Assembly (NCBI GenBank): GCA_039881145.1
Contig: JAYKKI010000095.1
Span: 2,992,001 to 3,056,000, forward strand
Length of the DNA: 64,000 bases
Source of the DNA: Druceiella hillmani
Lineage: Eukaryota > Arthropoda > Insecta > Lepidoptera > Hepialidae
Direction of reading: 5' to 3'
This document shows positions 1-10,631 of this stretch, in pieces. A model generated the notes under the pieces. That model worked only from the letters and a program-made list of their open reading frames with translations. It was not told the origin of the DNA and searched no databases. Within the stretch, counting starts at the first letter, position 1; each line of letters begins with the position of its first letter. The translations under genes and the position numbers were made by a program.

Positions 1-455
1 AATAATACTAGGAGCGTGGCCAGTATTATAAATTGAAACTTGAAGTTTGAACTCAGTTATTTAGTTTTAATGGCCATTTCTTAAACCAACTAATTCGAGT
101 GTCTGATTATGACCAGTATAATAACACCTGGATCTAAGCTACTACTGTAGTTAGAAGCCTCAAATTTTGGTTCTAATATTCAGTTTTGTTAGACAGTTCT
201 TACACGTTCAACTTCGAGGGTCTGATTATAACCCAGGTAATAACACCTGGATCTTAGCAAATATTACAGCTAAAGATTTCAAGTTTGAGTCGAAATTTTA
301 TATTTTAATGGTGACTTCCCACATCCCCAAATTCGTGGGTCTGATTATGACCAAGATGATAACACCTAGGTCTCAGACACTACTACAGTTAGAAGATTCG
401 AATTTGGGCTCTTATACTCATTGTGTTGCACAGTTCTTACAAACAAAAAATCTTA
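1..455. repeat. 119-bp tandem repeat, about 3.7 diverged copies
   Basis: The phrase GTCTGATTATGACC or close variants recurs at about 101, 220 and 339, a spacing of 119 bp, followed each time by a variant of AATAACACCTGGATCT. Copies differ at many positions, so the array is old. A 135-codon frame that runs through it and on into the next array is a by-product of the repeat and does not look like a gene. Confidence 0.85.
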
Positions 456-529
456 GAACTTATGACAGAAACTTTGAGTTTAAGGTCAAATGTTTAGTCT
501 CGATTTATCATTCTCACGCCCTAAAACTG

Positions 530-776
530 AAGGGTCAGATAAAGATTAGGATAATACGTATTTGTAAAGTGTGAAGTGTGTGTGAAGGTCTGATAAAGAT
601 TAGGATAATATGTATGTGTAAAGTGTGAAGTGTGTGTGAAGGTCTGATAAAGATTAGGATAATATGTATGTGTAAAGTGTGAAGTGTGTGTGAAGGTCTG
701 ATAAAGATTAGGATAATACGTATTTGTAAAGTGTGAAGTGTGTGTGAAGGTCTGATAAAAATTAGAATAATATGTA
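530..776. repeat. 54-bp tandem repeat, about 4.5 copies
   Basis: The string AAAGATTAGGATAATA recurs at 541, 595, 649 and 703, and as a variant at 757, giving an exact 54-bp period. Each unit ends in GTGTGAAGTGTGTGTGAAGG. Copies are nearly identical, so this array is younger than the 119-bp array it abuts. Confidence 0.95.
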
Positions 777-1016
777 ATAATATCTATGTTTAAACTGTAA
801 TGTACACAGTTGATACATATAGTTTACTTATTGTTACGAGATCAACCTCTTACAGACAATCAGAATATCAATCTATCCCCGCTCGACGAGTAGCCGGGAA
901 CCGTACCCGGGACCACGCGGTGCGCCGCGCTATCGAAGCCTGTGAATAATCCAATATACCACAGCGATGAGAAGAATGATCTTAACCTCTATCTATATAT
1001 TACAAAAAAATATATA
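777..1016. other. Spacer with a GC-rich block
   Basis: A GC-rich block at about 878-942 includes CCGGGAACCGTACCCGGG and GCGGTGCGCCGCGC. It stands out sharply between two AT-rich satellites. No reading frame or known element end is recognised. It may be the remnant of a transposon or a small conserved element. Confidence 0.4.
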
Positions 1017-2100
1017 AGGTGTCTATAAAATTAAAAAAGAAATTATAAGGATGTCTATAAAATTACAAAAATATATGTAAAGGTGTCTATAAAATTACAA
1101 AAATATATGTAAAGGTATCTATAAACTTACAAAAACATATAAGGGTGTCTATAAAATTACAACAATATATATAAGGGTGTCTATAAAATTACAAAAATAT
1201 ATGTAAAGGTGTCTATAAAATTACAAAAATATATGTAAAGGTATCTATAAAATTATAAAAATATATGTAAAGGTGTCTAGAAAATTACAAAAATATATGT
1301 AAAGGTATCTATAAAATTATAAAAATATATGTAAAGGTGTCTATAAAATTACAAAAATATATGTAAAGGTATCTATAAAATTATAAAAATATATGTAAAG
1401 GTGTCTAGAAAATTACAAAAATATATGTAAAGGTGTCTATAAAATTACAAAAATATATGTAAAGATGTCTATAAAATTACAAAAATATATGTAAAGGTGT
1501 CTATAAAATTACAAAAATATATGTAAAGGTGTCTATAAAATTACAAAAATATATGTAAAGGTGTCTATAAAATTACAAAAATATATGTAAAGGTGTCTAT
1601 AAAATTACAAAAATATATGTAAAGGTATCTATAAAATTATAAAAATATATGTAAAGGTGTCTAGAAAATTACAAAAATATATGTAAAGGTATCTATAAAA
1701 TTATAAAAATATATGTAAAGGTGTCTATAAAATTACAAAAATATATGTAAAGGTATCTATAAAATTATAAAAATATATGTAAAGGTGTCTAGAAAATTAC
1801 AAAAATATATGTAAAGGTGTCCATAAAATTACAAAAATATATGTAAAGATGTCTATAAAATTACAAAAATATATGTAAAGGTGTCTATAAAATTACAAAA
1901 ATATATGTAAAGGTGTCTATAAAATTACAAAAATATATGTAAAGATGTCTATAAAATTACAAAAATATATGTAAAGGTGTCTATAAAATTACAAAAATAT
2001 ATGTAAAGGTGTCTATAAAATTACAAAAATATATGTAAAGGTGTCTATAAAATTACAAAAATATATGTAAGGGTGTCTACAAAATTACACAAACATATAT
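1017..2100. repeat. 32-bp satellite, about 34 copies, with 384-bp higher-order structure
   Basis: The core GTCTATAAAATTACAAAAAT repeats every 32 bp (for example at 1021, 1053 and 1085). Three unit types are seen: GTGTCTATA with TTAC, GTATCTATA with TTAT, and GTGTCTAGA with TTAC. The order of types around 1241-1500 recurs from 1625, exactly 384 bp (12 units) later, so a block of 12 units has itself been duplicated. Edge units are more diverged than central ones. Confidence 0.95.
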
Positions 2101-2350
2101 AGGCTATAAGAGAGAAATATTGTGCAATATTAGTGTTGTGTATATCTATATTAGCAAGTTAAATTGGCTACGTGGAAAGTTCAACGTAATGTTTAAATTG
2201 TGTTTTAGTTTGATTAATATTTTAATTGTTTAATTGTAGGATCATTGTGAGTACTAAATATGTTAATATTTTTATATAGAAAAATGTTTTCCTTTGTATC
2301 TATACAAAACATATACAATATCAATTTAAAACACGTGATTACACCTTAAC
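2101..2350. other. AT-rich junction between satellites
   Basis: Unique AT-rich sequence lies between the 32-bp and 202-bp arrays. I see no reading frame, element end or regulatory motif that can be supported. Confidence 0.5.
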
Positions 2351-3157
2351 TTAAATTTAAACTTTGTTTTGTATATCAACAAATGACAAACATTTATTAA
2401 TTTATCACCAGATGGCGCTGACATCATCTTGCATTGTTCTCATATACTGTAAGCATATACATATATTTTGACTGTTAATTTAAATTTATCTTGAACCAAT
2501 TTAAATCTCTTTATAACCTATGGATTACTTTTTACTACTATATAATTAACACTAAAATTTAAACTTTGTTTTGTATATCAACAAATGACAAACATTTATT
2601 GATTTATCACCAGATGGCGCTGACATCATCTTGCATTGTTCTCATATACTGTAAGCATATACATATATTTTGACTGTTAATTTAAATTTATCTTGAACCA
2701 ATTTAAATCTCGTTATAACCTATGGATTACTTTTTACTACTATATAATTAACACTCAAATTTAAACTTTGTTTTGTATATCAACAAATGACAAACATTTA
2801 TTAATTTATCACCAGATGGCGCTGACATCATCTTGCATTGTTCTCATATACTGTAAGCATATACATATATTTTGACTGTTAATTTAAATTTATCTTGAAC
2901 CAATTTAAATCTCGTTATAACCTATGGATTACTTTTTACTACTATATAATTAACACTAAAATTTAAACTTTGTTTTGTATATCAACAAATGACAAACATT
3001 TATTGATTTATCACCAGATGGTGCTGACATCATCTTGCATTGTTCTCATATACTGTAAGCATATACATATATTTTGACTGTTAATTTAAATTTATCTTGT
3101 GACCAATTTAAATTCGTTATAACCTATGGATTACTTTTTACTACTATATAATTAAAA
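2351..3157. repeat. 202-bp tandem repeat, 4 copies
   Basis: The phrase CACCAGATGGCGCTGACATC begins at 2406, 2608 and 2810, and as a variant at 3012, an exact 202-bp period. Copies are almost identical; the last has GATGGTGC in place of GATGGCGC and a small indel. Each unit therefore carries one CTCF-like motif, annotated separately. Confidence 0.95.
2406..3031 (+). promoter_or_regulatory. Four phased CTCF-like motifs, one per 202-bp unit
   Basis: CCAGATGGCGC at 2407, 2609 and 2811 fits the general CTCF core (CCA, two variable bases, AGRTGGCGC as used in insects). The fourth copy, at 3013, has CCAGATGGTGC and is probably weakened. Binding is inference: a similar string could sit in a mobile element for other reasons. 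Confidence 0.35.
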
Positions 3158-3640
3158 ATGTTTGGTAAAACATTTATTCAATCTCCAAGAACAGGTAATT
3201 TTTTATCTACCTAGTCTATTAGTTCATCAATTAACGAGGAGATAACTAAAATCTAAAAAGAAATATTATAATGTCTATTTTATCTTCATCGACTCGAAGC
3301 ATCACACAGTAATTTTTTTAGTATATTAATAATGATGATTTTCCAAAAAATAAGGGGGAATTCCTCAATATTTCCTTTTAAATTTAAAGTGATTTATTTA
3401 TATTTAAAAAAAAACTATAACTGTAACATTTAATTGCTGGCAAAACAACAGAATTTAAATATTGTGATAGGAAATTATATTATAGAAAATTGCATAAAAA
3501 ATAAGATAACATTTCAAAAAGGAAGCTTCAATACCTAAATTTATATATTTTCTTAATTTATATATTATCCTAAATTTATATACTATCTATTTTTAAACAA
3601 ATATCAAAAGCTTAAAAAGTATCCAAAACTCAATATCAAA
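3158..3640. other. AT-rich spacer
   Basis: Very AT-rich unique sequence with poly-A and poly-T runs. No gene, repeat array or element end is recognised. Confidence 0.5.
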
Positions 3641-4060
3641 AAGTTATTTTTCCCCGGTCGGGCGACAACGAGGCGAAGTAAACTAAAATACATTTCCCCG
3701 TCTCGTCCAACGAATTACATATTTATAATAAGTAAACTTCAAATTCTGACTTGGGCGGGTAAATTAATACCGTAAAACTATATAATTCTCGTCCCTTCCT
3801 AATATTATTAGTAGGTATTAATGTAGCTCGAAGCCAGCTTTCACGACATTCTGCCCGTCTTTAAACTTTCCATGAATATATTAATACATAAATATGTCGC
3901 TATATTCGTAGAGGACAGTCGTAAGACGCTATCGTCAAAGGAATGCCCTTTTAGGTACACTTTGAAGGAATATCTATCGATACTAACTTCGTGACCTTCC
4001 TCCAGCCGGACAGCTGTACTGGGTGGCTCTGAAAGTGTACGTAGCTTGGAAGGTATTTTA
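3641..4060. promoter_or_regulatory. Non-repetitive island of higher GC, candidate cis-regulatory DNA
   Basis: From about 3650 (CCCCGGTCGGGCGACAACG) to about 4055 the sequence is much less AT-rich than its flanks, holds no long reading frame and shows no tandem or dispersed repeat. Such islands in an AT-rich insect desert are often conserved enhancers. Function here is inference from base composition only. Confidence 0.25.
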
Positions 4061-4389
4061 ATTATATGTATTTTATTCTTATTTAGTCTTAACCGTTGTG
4101 TTAAACTATTCTATATTTTTTTTATACCATTTCTTTAACTTAACGGTTAATCAAATATGTCTGCTGGATTTAACACAAACAACTCATTTCTTATTAGTTT
4201 TAAACACATTCATTTAATATAGCAATAGTTAATTCTATATATAAGGGCTTGCATCGAGGATCAGCTTAAGCTTAGTATAAAGTGACCAGACGTCCCGTTT
4301 TGAACGAGACTGCCCCTTTATTCGACCACCTGTCCCGTTGTCCCCAAATAATGATCTGGGACGCAAAATAGTCCCGTTTTCTAAAACCG

Positions 4390-4692
4390 CGAGAAAAATT
4401 AAAATATTGGTGCGTGTCAGGCACGAGCGCCGAGCGAAACCGAACCGCGTCGTCGACCGATCGGCGATTCCCGCCCGCGCGCGCTATCGGTTACCTTAGT
4501 AACGAGCGGAGGAGAGGGGGCATTCGGAATGGCGCATTCCGCATTCATTTGTTTATTATTTACTCCACGCGCACAAATACAAAGTTCTCGCTATTGTATT
4601 GTTTTTGAGTCAGTTTCTTGAAGTAATTTACTGATAAACTAGTGACTAGTGACTTATTGAAGATTTCCATTGTTTTGTAATTTTACCTACAG
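4390..4692 (+). promoter_or_regulatory. 5' leader of hAT-1 transposase, GC-rich, possible small intron
   Basis: A GC-rich stretch with GCCCGCGCGCGC (about 4410-4500) precedes the transposase start. An initiator-like GAGTCAGTT lies near 4607. A weak donor (GAAGTAATTT near 4620) and an acceptor-like TTTTACCTACAG ending at 4692, just before the ATG, could bound a 60-70 bp intron in the 5' UTR. All of this is motif-level inference. Confidence 0.3.
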
Positions 4693-4694
4693 CT

Positions 4695-6508
4695 ATGCCG
4701 AAACGCAAGTGTTCATTTAATGTAAACCTACAAGCGAAGTACCCATTTATTAAGCAAAGAAATACTCCTTCGGATGTCAGATGCGAAAAGTGTCACACTG
4801 AGTTTAGTGTTTTCCATAGTGGTGCTGGTGACATTGAACAGCATTTGAAGTCCGAAAAACATAAAAATGCAGATCGTGCCGCTGCTTGCAGTTCTCCAAT
4901 GTTGAATTTTTTCAAGAATTCAAACGCGCCATCTTCATAGGATTTGTATATTGCCGCGGCCGAAGGTGTCTGGGCTTATCACACTATACAAGAAAACCAC
5001 AGTTTTCGCTCCGATGATTGTGCGTCGAAATTAATCCAATCCTATTTTGATCAGAAATTCACATGCGCGCGTACGAAGACAGAAGCTATTGTAGTAAATG
5101 TTTTGGCGCGTTCAGCGATTGAGTAATTAAAGGATGATCTCAATAAGTCCAACCGTATTAAACGACGCTTCAAACCACGGTAACAAGAAAATATATCCAT
5201 TCCTTGTGCGTTTTTTCAACCTTACGAAGGTGTGCAAGTAAACATTTTAGACCTGCAAGACCAAACAGGTGAAACGTCTGATATCATTGTCTATTATTTA
5301 CAGCAAGTATTGACAGATAATAATTTGACAGAAAAAGTTGTGGCATTTTGTGGCGATAATGCCAATGTCAATTTTGGGGGCGTAGCTAGGCGAGGAGTTA
5401 ATAATGTGTTAGCAAAATTAAAATCATCTCTAAAAAAACCGTTGATAGGTATTGGATGTGGAGCCCATATAATTCACAATGCAATAAAATCTGCTGCAGA
5501 CGGTCTACCTTTAGATTACGAAAGCATTATTGCAAAAATATATTCATTTTTTTATATTTATACGGTTCGAGTTGAAGCTCTAAAGGAATTTTGCGCCGAA
5601 GCTGAAATAGAACATCACCAAATGCTCGGCTACAGCAAAACATGCGTTGATGCCTGCTTTGGAGAGAGTTTTAAAAATGTACCAGCCGTTAAAGAACTAT
5701 TTTTTGAGCATTGAAAAATGTCCCAAATCAATAAAAGACTTTTCTTACTTACATCTGAATTATGGCTTTATTTTTTACACGCTCAGTCAGCAAGTTTCCA
5801 CCAAGCTGTTTTGAAGGTCAAACTGTATCGGCAATTGACGCTGCAAGAGAAATCAATCAACATTTCATTCAGAATTTGATTCGGAAACAAACCAATCAGT
5901 TTCTTCCATTTACTGTTCGTAATTTAATCATAAAAGTAAAAGATAATATTGATGAAAATTTTGTGAAAAGAACAGCTACAGAATTTTATAAAACGAGTCG
6001 TGAATATTTGGAAGAATGGATTAACTTTCTTACTAGAGAAATGGAGATATTTTATTGGGCAGATTTAAGAAAAGTACCTGCGTGGAAAGATGTACAAAAA
6101 GCATTGGATGTATTGATTGAAAAGGGATATATTGACAGTACTAAAGATACAGAAGTATTTGACGAATTTTCATTAATTGTAAACTACGTCACTCCACAAA
6201 AAATTACCGACTGGAATAATTTAAAAGTTCACACAGAAACTCGTCGGGTGGAAGTATTCAAACACTTTCGCACCAACAATCTGCAACATGAAAATTTTTG
6301 TATTTTAATTGAATATATTTTATGTCTACCTGGAACAAATGCTCCAGTAGAGAGAATATTTTCTTTAATTAATAAATTGTGGACGTCTGAAAAAAATCAC
6401 ATGCAGGTTGATAACAAAACGTGCCAAGAATTTCACTCTTATTTAAAATCATCACCATCTTTATTAAAGCAAATTTGTTCCTCCGAGAAATATAAATACG
6501 ATTAAAAT
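4695..6508 (+). pseudogene. hAT transposase pseudogene with N-terminal zinc finger and C-terminal dimerisation domain
   Basis: Transposases of this group cut and paste their own element; this copy cannot make one. The first frame (4695-4940) has a C-x2-C-x16-H-x5-H zinc finger (C30, C33, H50, H56) like other hAT N-termini. Further on are EGVWAYHTIQ and SFRSDDCASKLI (4960-5040), a segment DASNHGNKK in another frame near 5164, GDNANVNFGG and GCGAHIIHNA (5350-5480), which are hAT catalytic-core signatures, and NAPVERIFSL (6340-6370), the hAT dimerisation motif. Lesions: in-frame TAG at 4938, TAA at 5124 and TGA at 5712, with frame changes near 5164, 5217, 5715 and 5820. AATAAA at 6636 may be its poly(A) signal. 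ATG 4695 was chosen because it directly precedes the zinc finger. Confidence 0.85.
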
Positions 6509-6804
6509 ATAATATGTTGCATATAATTTAATAATTACTGTCACATAAATGGTGCTTTAATGAAGCTGGTGATTGCTTCTTATTTTTCATAACTACTTAT
6601 AATACTAAAAATATTTTTAATTTTTGTGAACACAAAATAAAGAAGATTAAAAAGTTCTGTTTATTTTTATTGTTAACCTTCCCACTGGGGTATATGTATA
6701 TTAGATTTATAATATTAGTAGTATGTAAGGACCATACATACATACATAGGTATGTTATGTATAGACGTCCCGTTTTGAGTTAAAAAAAATGGTCAGTTCA
6801 GCGT

Positions 6805-6992
6805 AGTACCCTTCGGTTATCTGTATTCACGATAATGTACAAAATAATAAGACGCTTGAGACATATAGTACCCTCCGGTTATCTGAATACACGATAATGT
6901 ACAAAATAATAAGACGCTTGCGACATATAGTACCCTCCGGTTATCTGTATTCACAATAATGTACAAAATAGTAAGACGCTCGTTGTCACGCA
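6805..6992. repeat. 62-bp tandem repeat, 3 copies
   Basis: AGTACCC followed by CCGGTTATCTG recurs at 6805, 6867 and 6929 (62-bp period). The units end in ATAATAAGACGCTTG. An 82-codon minus-strand frame over it is repeat-derived, as its translation repeats the same block. Confidence 0.9.
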
Positions 6993-7060
6993 AGAGACAT
7001 ATTGAGACGAAATAAATAACCAGGAATTTAGCCATTTTTTCAAAGTACAAGCTGACGTGA

Positions 7061-7302
7061 AACAATTTTTAACAAATCTTAAAACTTAACCGAGTTATAC
7101 AGGTTTAAACTTAACGGTTAGATCACGACGGCAATACTGGATTGTTATAATTACTAAAAATAACGTCACAAATTTTAACAAATCTTAAAACAATTTTTAA
7201 CAAATCTTAAAACTTAACCGAGTTATACAGGTTTAAACTTAACGGTTAGATCACGACGGCAATACTGGATTGTTGGAATTACTAAAAATAACGTCACAAA
7301 AC
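7061..7302. repeat. 128-bp tandem duplication
   Basis: AACAATTTTTAACAAATCTT starts at 7061 and again at 7189. The two 128-bp copies, each containing ACGGTTAGATCACGACGGCA, are nearly identical, so the duplication is recent. Confidence 0.9.
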
Positions 7303-7978
7303 TAATTTTAATTTTTTTCTCTACCAGTTTGTAATTAACGTATATGTTTATGACATTTAACTAAAAAGAGCAAATTTAGAAGTAATATAAAGTAGTGTGA
7401 TGAAGCCGATTTGCACAGTAAAATAAAAAAGGGAGGTTTTGTAGAAAATTGTTTATAAAAGTTAAACTATTTGACAAATCATTTTGAAAATCGATTTGTA
7501 TGCCTATGATCATGCGTTTTCTTGTTTATAGATCATATACTAAATAGATGGTCAACTTCAAGCAATTGTGAGTGAGCTAGCACTTTCGCGTTTTCAAGTA
7601 TTGCCCAGTCTAATGAAGTTGCGGCGAGTGCCCATTTGCTGAGTACTCGCTGCAACTTCATTATAGTATTTTTGACAGGTGTACTTTTCTGACATTTTAG
7701 GTTATAAAATACGTACAATTAAAACAACAATTCTGAAATTAAAAAACTTTATTAGAAAAAAATTCGCCGGGTCGAGCGACACAGCTAAAAAGAACCAATA
7801 AAAAACTTAATGGCCACATACATACACATTGAATGCATGTTTCTATTTTACAAACTATCTGCCGCTTTTACATATCAAGATGAACTTACCTAGCTTCTAT
7901 CATTAAAATAATATACTAATACTTTCAATTGTAATACGAATTTTCATTAAATAAATTGTTAACTCTCCTTTTACATAT
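7303..7978. other. Spacer, one hairpin
   Basis: No coding evidence. The stretch 7430-7470 (TAGAAAATTGTTTATAAAA) recurs near 44650, so part of it is a dispersed repeat. The stem-loop at 7611-7663 is listed separately. Confidence 0.4.
7611..7663. other. 19-bp stem with 15-nt loop
   Basis: TAATGAAGTTGCGGCGAGT (7611-7629) pairs with ACTCGCTGCAACTTCATTA (7645-7663). The only non-Watson-Crick position would be a G-U wobble in the + strand RNA. The stem is shorter than a typical microRNA precursor and the flanks do not extend it. It could be a terminal hairpin of a mobile element or a structured RNA. Confidence 0.6.
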
Positions 7979-8157
7979 TATATTAGCAAAGATATTAGTA
8001 AAGTATATTTGCTAATATCCCACCTGAAGATGTTGTAATACAACGAAACTTAGGTCGTGGTAAACAAATTAAAGAAAGTAGAAATAATACTACATCACGT
8101 AGTTTCATTTAATTGTGAATAATGAATTTCTACAAAATTAACGCCAAATATATTCAA
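7979..8157 (+). mobile_element. Palindromic hammerhead element, copy A (right arm and loop only)
   Basis: The loop region (ATTAGCAAAGATATTAG...TTTGCTAAT) and the complete right arm of the family are present, ending in GTTTCATTTAATTGTG followed by the longer tail that finishes ACGCCAAATATATTCAA at 8157. The left arm is missing. Copies B-F share the same arm. No target duplication is clear for this copy. Confidence 0.75.
8020..8060 (+). ncRNA. Type I hammerhead ribozyme-like motif, copy A
   Basis: Order: CCAC (8020-8023), CTGAAGA (8024-8030, matching the CUGANGA core), one unpaired T, stem II GTTGT/ACAAC with loop AAT, GAAA (8045-8048), stem III of A-U, C-G and a T-G pair closed by a TA loop, GTC with predicted cleavage after 8056, then GTGG (8057-8060) closing stem I. 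The extra T between A9 and stem II departs from canonical hammerheads, so activity is uncertain. The family is known from Penelope-like retroelements. Confidence 0.55.
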
Positions 8158-8899
8158 CCTTAGAATTTACAGAAGATTATCAAAGTTATCAAGTATTATG
8201 GAATAATAAGCATAAAGATTACACAAATAAAACAAAAAGAAACGATGTTTTGACTTCTCTGGGTCAAGAATACGATTTTGAATGACGACTGACTGACTGA
8301 CCTGTGTGCGCATAAGTGTAGACGGTAAACTGCATGGGTTTCATGACATTCAATTAATACATAAACTCGCACAAGGGTGGACATATCAAATAGGCTTTTG
8401 TTGGATCGATAAACATAATAAGCCTCAAAATCAGTCAAGAATTGAGGTCAATAGCGTGTCCTCATACCACAGGATAGAAACGAATGTAATTTTTTAAAGG
8501 CAAAATTAGAGGATATTTTAAAAATATAATTTTTTAGAGGACGATTTCTTCTTTCGATAAAGCTTGATAGCTTTTTGTATCAGCCGAGTTATAATTACTT
8601 CCCTCGTTAAAACTCGAAATTGGCGGTATTTAAATTCTGGCAATCAGATTTAATGACGAGATGAACAAAGCGAGAAAAAATGAAAAAGAAAACAATATTT
8701 TTCAAATTATAAATGGAACGCCTATAGGCATGTGGCAAAATATTTAATTTTCAAATTAATTAACTGGACGTCATATTTGGTGAAAATTTAAACATATAAT
8801 AAAGTCGTAAAAAAACTGTACATTGAATATTTTTAAGTGAGAAAAACTAAATGTTACTTACTAAAGACACGTTACTAAGCTTAAAACAACAGTTTTTAG
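8158..8899. other. AT-rich spacer, possible repeat fragment
   Basis: GACTGACTGACTGACC at 8287-8302 and nearby text resemble a degraded dispersed repeat. Two overlapping frames of 63 and 80 codons on opposite strands show no recognisable motif and are treated as chance. About 8540-8670 is slightly less AT-rich. Confidence 0.35.
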
Positions 8900-9200
8900 A
8901 ATTTTGTCTGTCTTTGAGTACCTAGGTCGTGCATGCTAATCTCAGCAACGGCTGAACTGATTTTGATCTGGTTTTCAGTGATGTATTTAGATTAGCTTGG
9001 GCTAATATTTGGTTTTATTTCAACCAGTTTTCAAATAAAAAAAGATACGCCAATTTTCAGTTTAGGTTTGTTGTGCTCGTTAATATCAGAATCGGTGGAA
9101 CCGATTTGGCTGACGCCATTTATTAGCGTTTTTAGTAAACTTTACAAACTCCTAATAACTTCTTACTCCGAATTCCACGCGAACGAAACCTCTAGTAAGA
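8900..9200 (+). repeat. Dispersed insect repeat (lepidopteran type)
   Basis: Phrases such as CGGCTGAACTGATTTTGATC, GGTTTTCAGTGATGTATT and ACGCGAACGAAACC match, from memory, a very abundant lepidopteran repeat whose 3' end reads like CGCGGACGAAGTCGCGGG. This copy is degraded. Repeat-database comparison would name it. Confidence 0.55.
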
Positions 9201-9539
9201 AATAAAACTAAAACTATAAAGGAAAAAAAATTCAAATATCTGCAGGGTATTTTGGCAACACATATTTTTGTGAATTAAACAGTTAAATATTTTAATTAAA
9301 TATTTAATTTCAATAAAAGGGGGAAGGGGTAACATTTGTAGCTTCGTATATGGGTAAAATAGTAAAGTATGTTGCATATTTTCTGCACCTAAAAAATGGG
9401 ATAATTATAAGACACTTACGTATCCATCTATCATAGTCGTTTTTCTCAGAAATCGGTTGAGTTGGAAACTTATAATTTGGCAAAGCAATAAAGCATATTA
9501 ACACGCACATATATCAACAAATAATATTTAGTTGAAAAT
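9201..9539. other. AT-rich spacer
   Basis: AAAAGGGGGAAGGGG near 9315 may belong to the following dispersed repeat. The two overlapping minus-strand frames (61 and 66 codons) show no motif and no codon bias that I can see. Confidence 0.35.
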
Positions 9540-9785
9540 TTAAGGGGGCACATTAATAACTCAAAAAAATAAGATTCCGTAACGAAAACTGTAACAATGA
9601 TAATACTTGTCATAATTTTTGAGATAACCGCCATAATACTTCCTACTCAATTATATTATGTATTATTAAATGTTTATTGCGCTATGGAGTCTACATTAGT
9701 GATGAGTTATGATAAATAAAATGATTTCACTTCAGACGCGATGCGGAACTTCCGATGCGCGCCAGACTCGTACTTGGCTGGTTTA
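9540..9785 (+). repeat. Dispersed repeat ending in CTCGTACTTGGCTGGTTT
   Basis: Its 3' end (CACTTCAGACG..., then CTCGTACTTGGCTGGTTT at 9768-9785) matches the copy at about 55060-55340, and a reverse copy of the end lies at 40890-40965. The internal phrase TGAGATAACCGCCATAATAC is also shared with the 55-kb copy. This end type is common in Lepidoptera. Confidence 0.65.
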
Positions 9786-10134
9786 ATTAATTTTTTACTT
9801 AAGCCATGACATAGATATTCACTAAAATAATAAGGGTTTTTAATTTAATAATTAATTTACGTATGCCTATTAGCAACGAAAAAACAATCCATAATACTAT
9901 CAATATCATTACTATCAATCAATACTAAAATTATTTACGTCCAAAAATTTTTAAATTGGCTTTTGGTGATTAAGTGCTCGTTACTAAGCTACAATTGTTA
10001 CCCATGGATTTATTCTGAGCAGAGGCGGTCTTCTCTTCTCCTTTTTTCTGTTCTACTTATTTGCTCTATGCCCACTTGTATGTTTAACGGTAGTTTTAGT
10101 AGTATAATGGGTAAGAAATAGAATTACTTTTCAG
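9786..10134. other. AT-rich spacer
   Basis: Unique AT-rich sequence. No feature is supported. Confidence 0.5.
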
Positions 10135-10631
10135 TAGAGATGGGTCGAATGTTTGATAAATATTCGGTATTCGGCATGTTCGGCAATTTTTTTTTATATG
10201 TTCATATTCAGCCAAGTAGTCGGTTTAATTGATGGTTAAGATAAAAAAGACATTTGGCCGAATATTCGGTTTAATTGTCGATTTATTATCGGATATAAAA
10301 AAACTTTCCTTTTAAAATTTGTCATATTACACTTGGCAATAAAGTCTTAACATAACGAGTACTTACATTGACTTAAACAGGAATAAAATAACAAACGTGA
10401 AATTAACAAGGAGCTTACCTCAAACATAAGATCGATGTAATATAAAAATAATTAATAGCATATAGCAAAGCAAAATAATAATGTGAGGCAAATTATGACG
10501 AAGGAAAACTTGTCTCTCTGCTCTCTTTCTAGTAAAAGTTTGTTACGTTTTTCCTTATAAACATTTGCTTCTTCGGTAGACAGCCGTTTGCTGTACGCAT
10601 AAGAAGCAGGAGAGGATAAAAAATAGCTAAC

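Larger units (their letters stand above)
4280..6800 (+). mobile_element. hAT-family DNA transposon, decayed (hAT-1)
   Basis: Boundaries rest on TIR-like ends: AGTGACCA at 4281 and its near inverse TGGTCAGT at 6790-6797. The subterminal motif GTCCCGTT occurs three times inside the left end (about 4293, 4331, 4371) and once near the right end (6769), as is usual for hAT ends. No clean 8-bp target duplication is visible, so the exact termini are uncertain. The interior encodes a broken transposase. A 62-bp tandem array starts directly at the right end. Confidence 0.7.

Noticed and set aside
167..574. 135-codon plus-strand frame
   Set aside because: It runs through the 119-bp and 54-bp arrays, and its composition follows the repeats. 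No domain is seen.
1017..2100. CRISPR-like regular 32-bp spacing
   Set aside because: The whole period is repeat; there are no unique spacers, no cas genes and the context is eukaryotic. It is a satellite.
7611..7663. MicroRNA precursor
   Set aside because: The stem is only 19 bp and the flanks do not pair; typical precursors need a longer stem. Kept as a hairpin.
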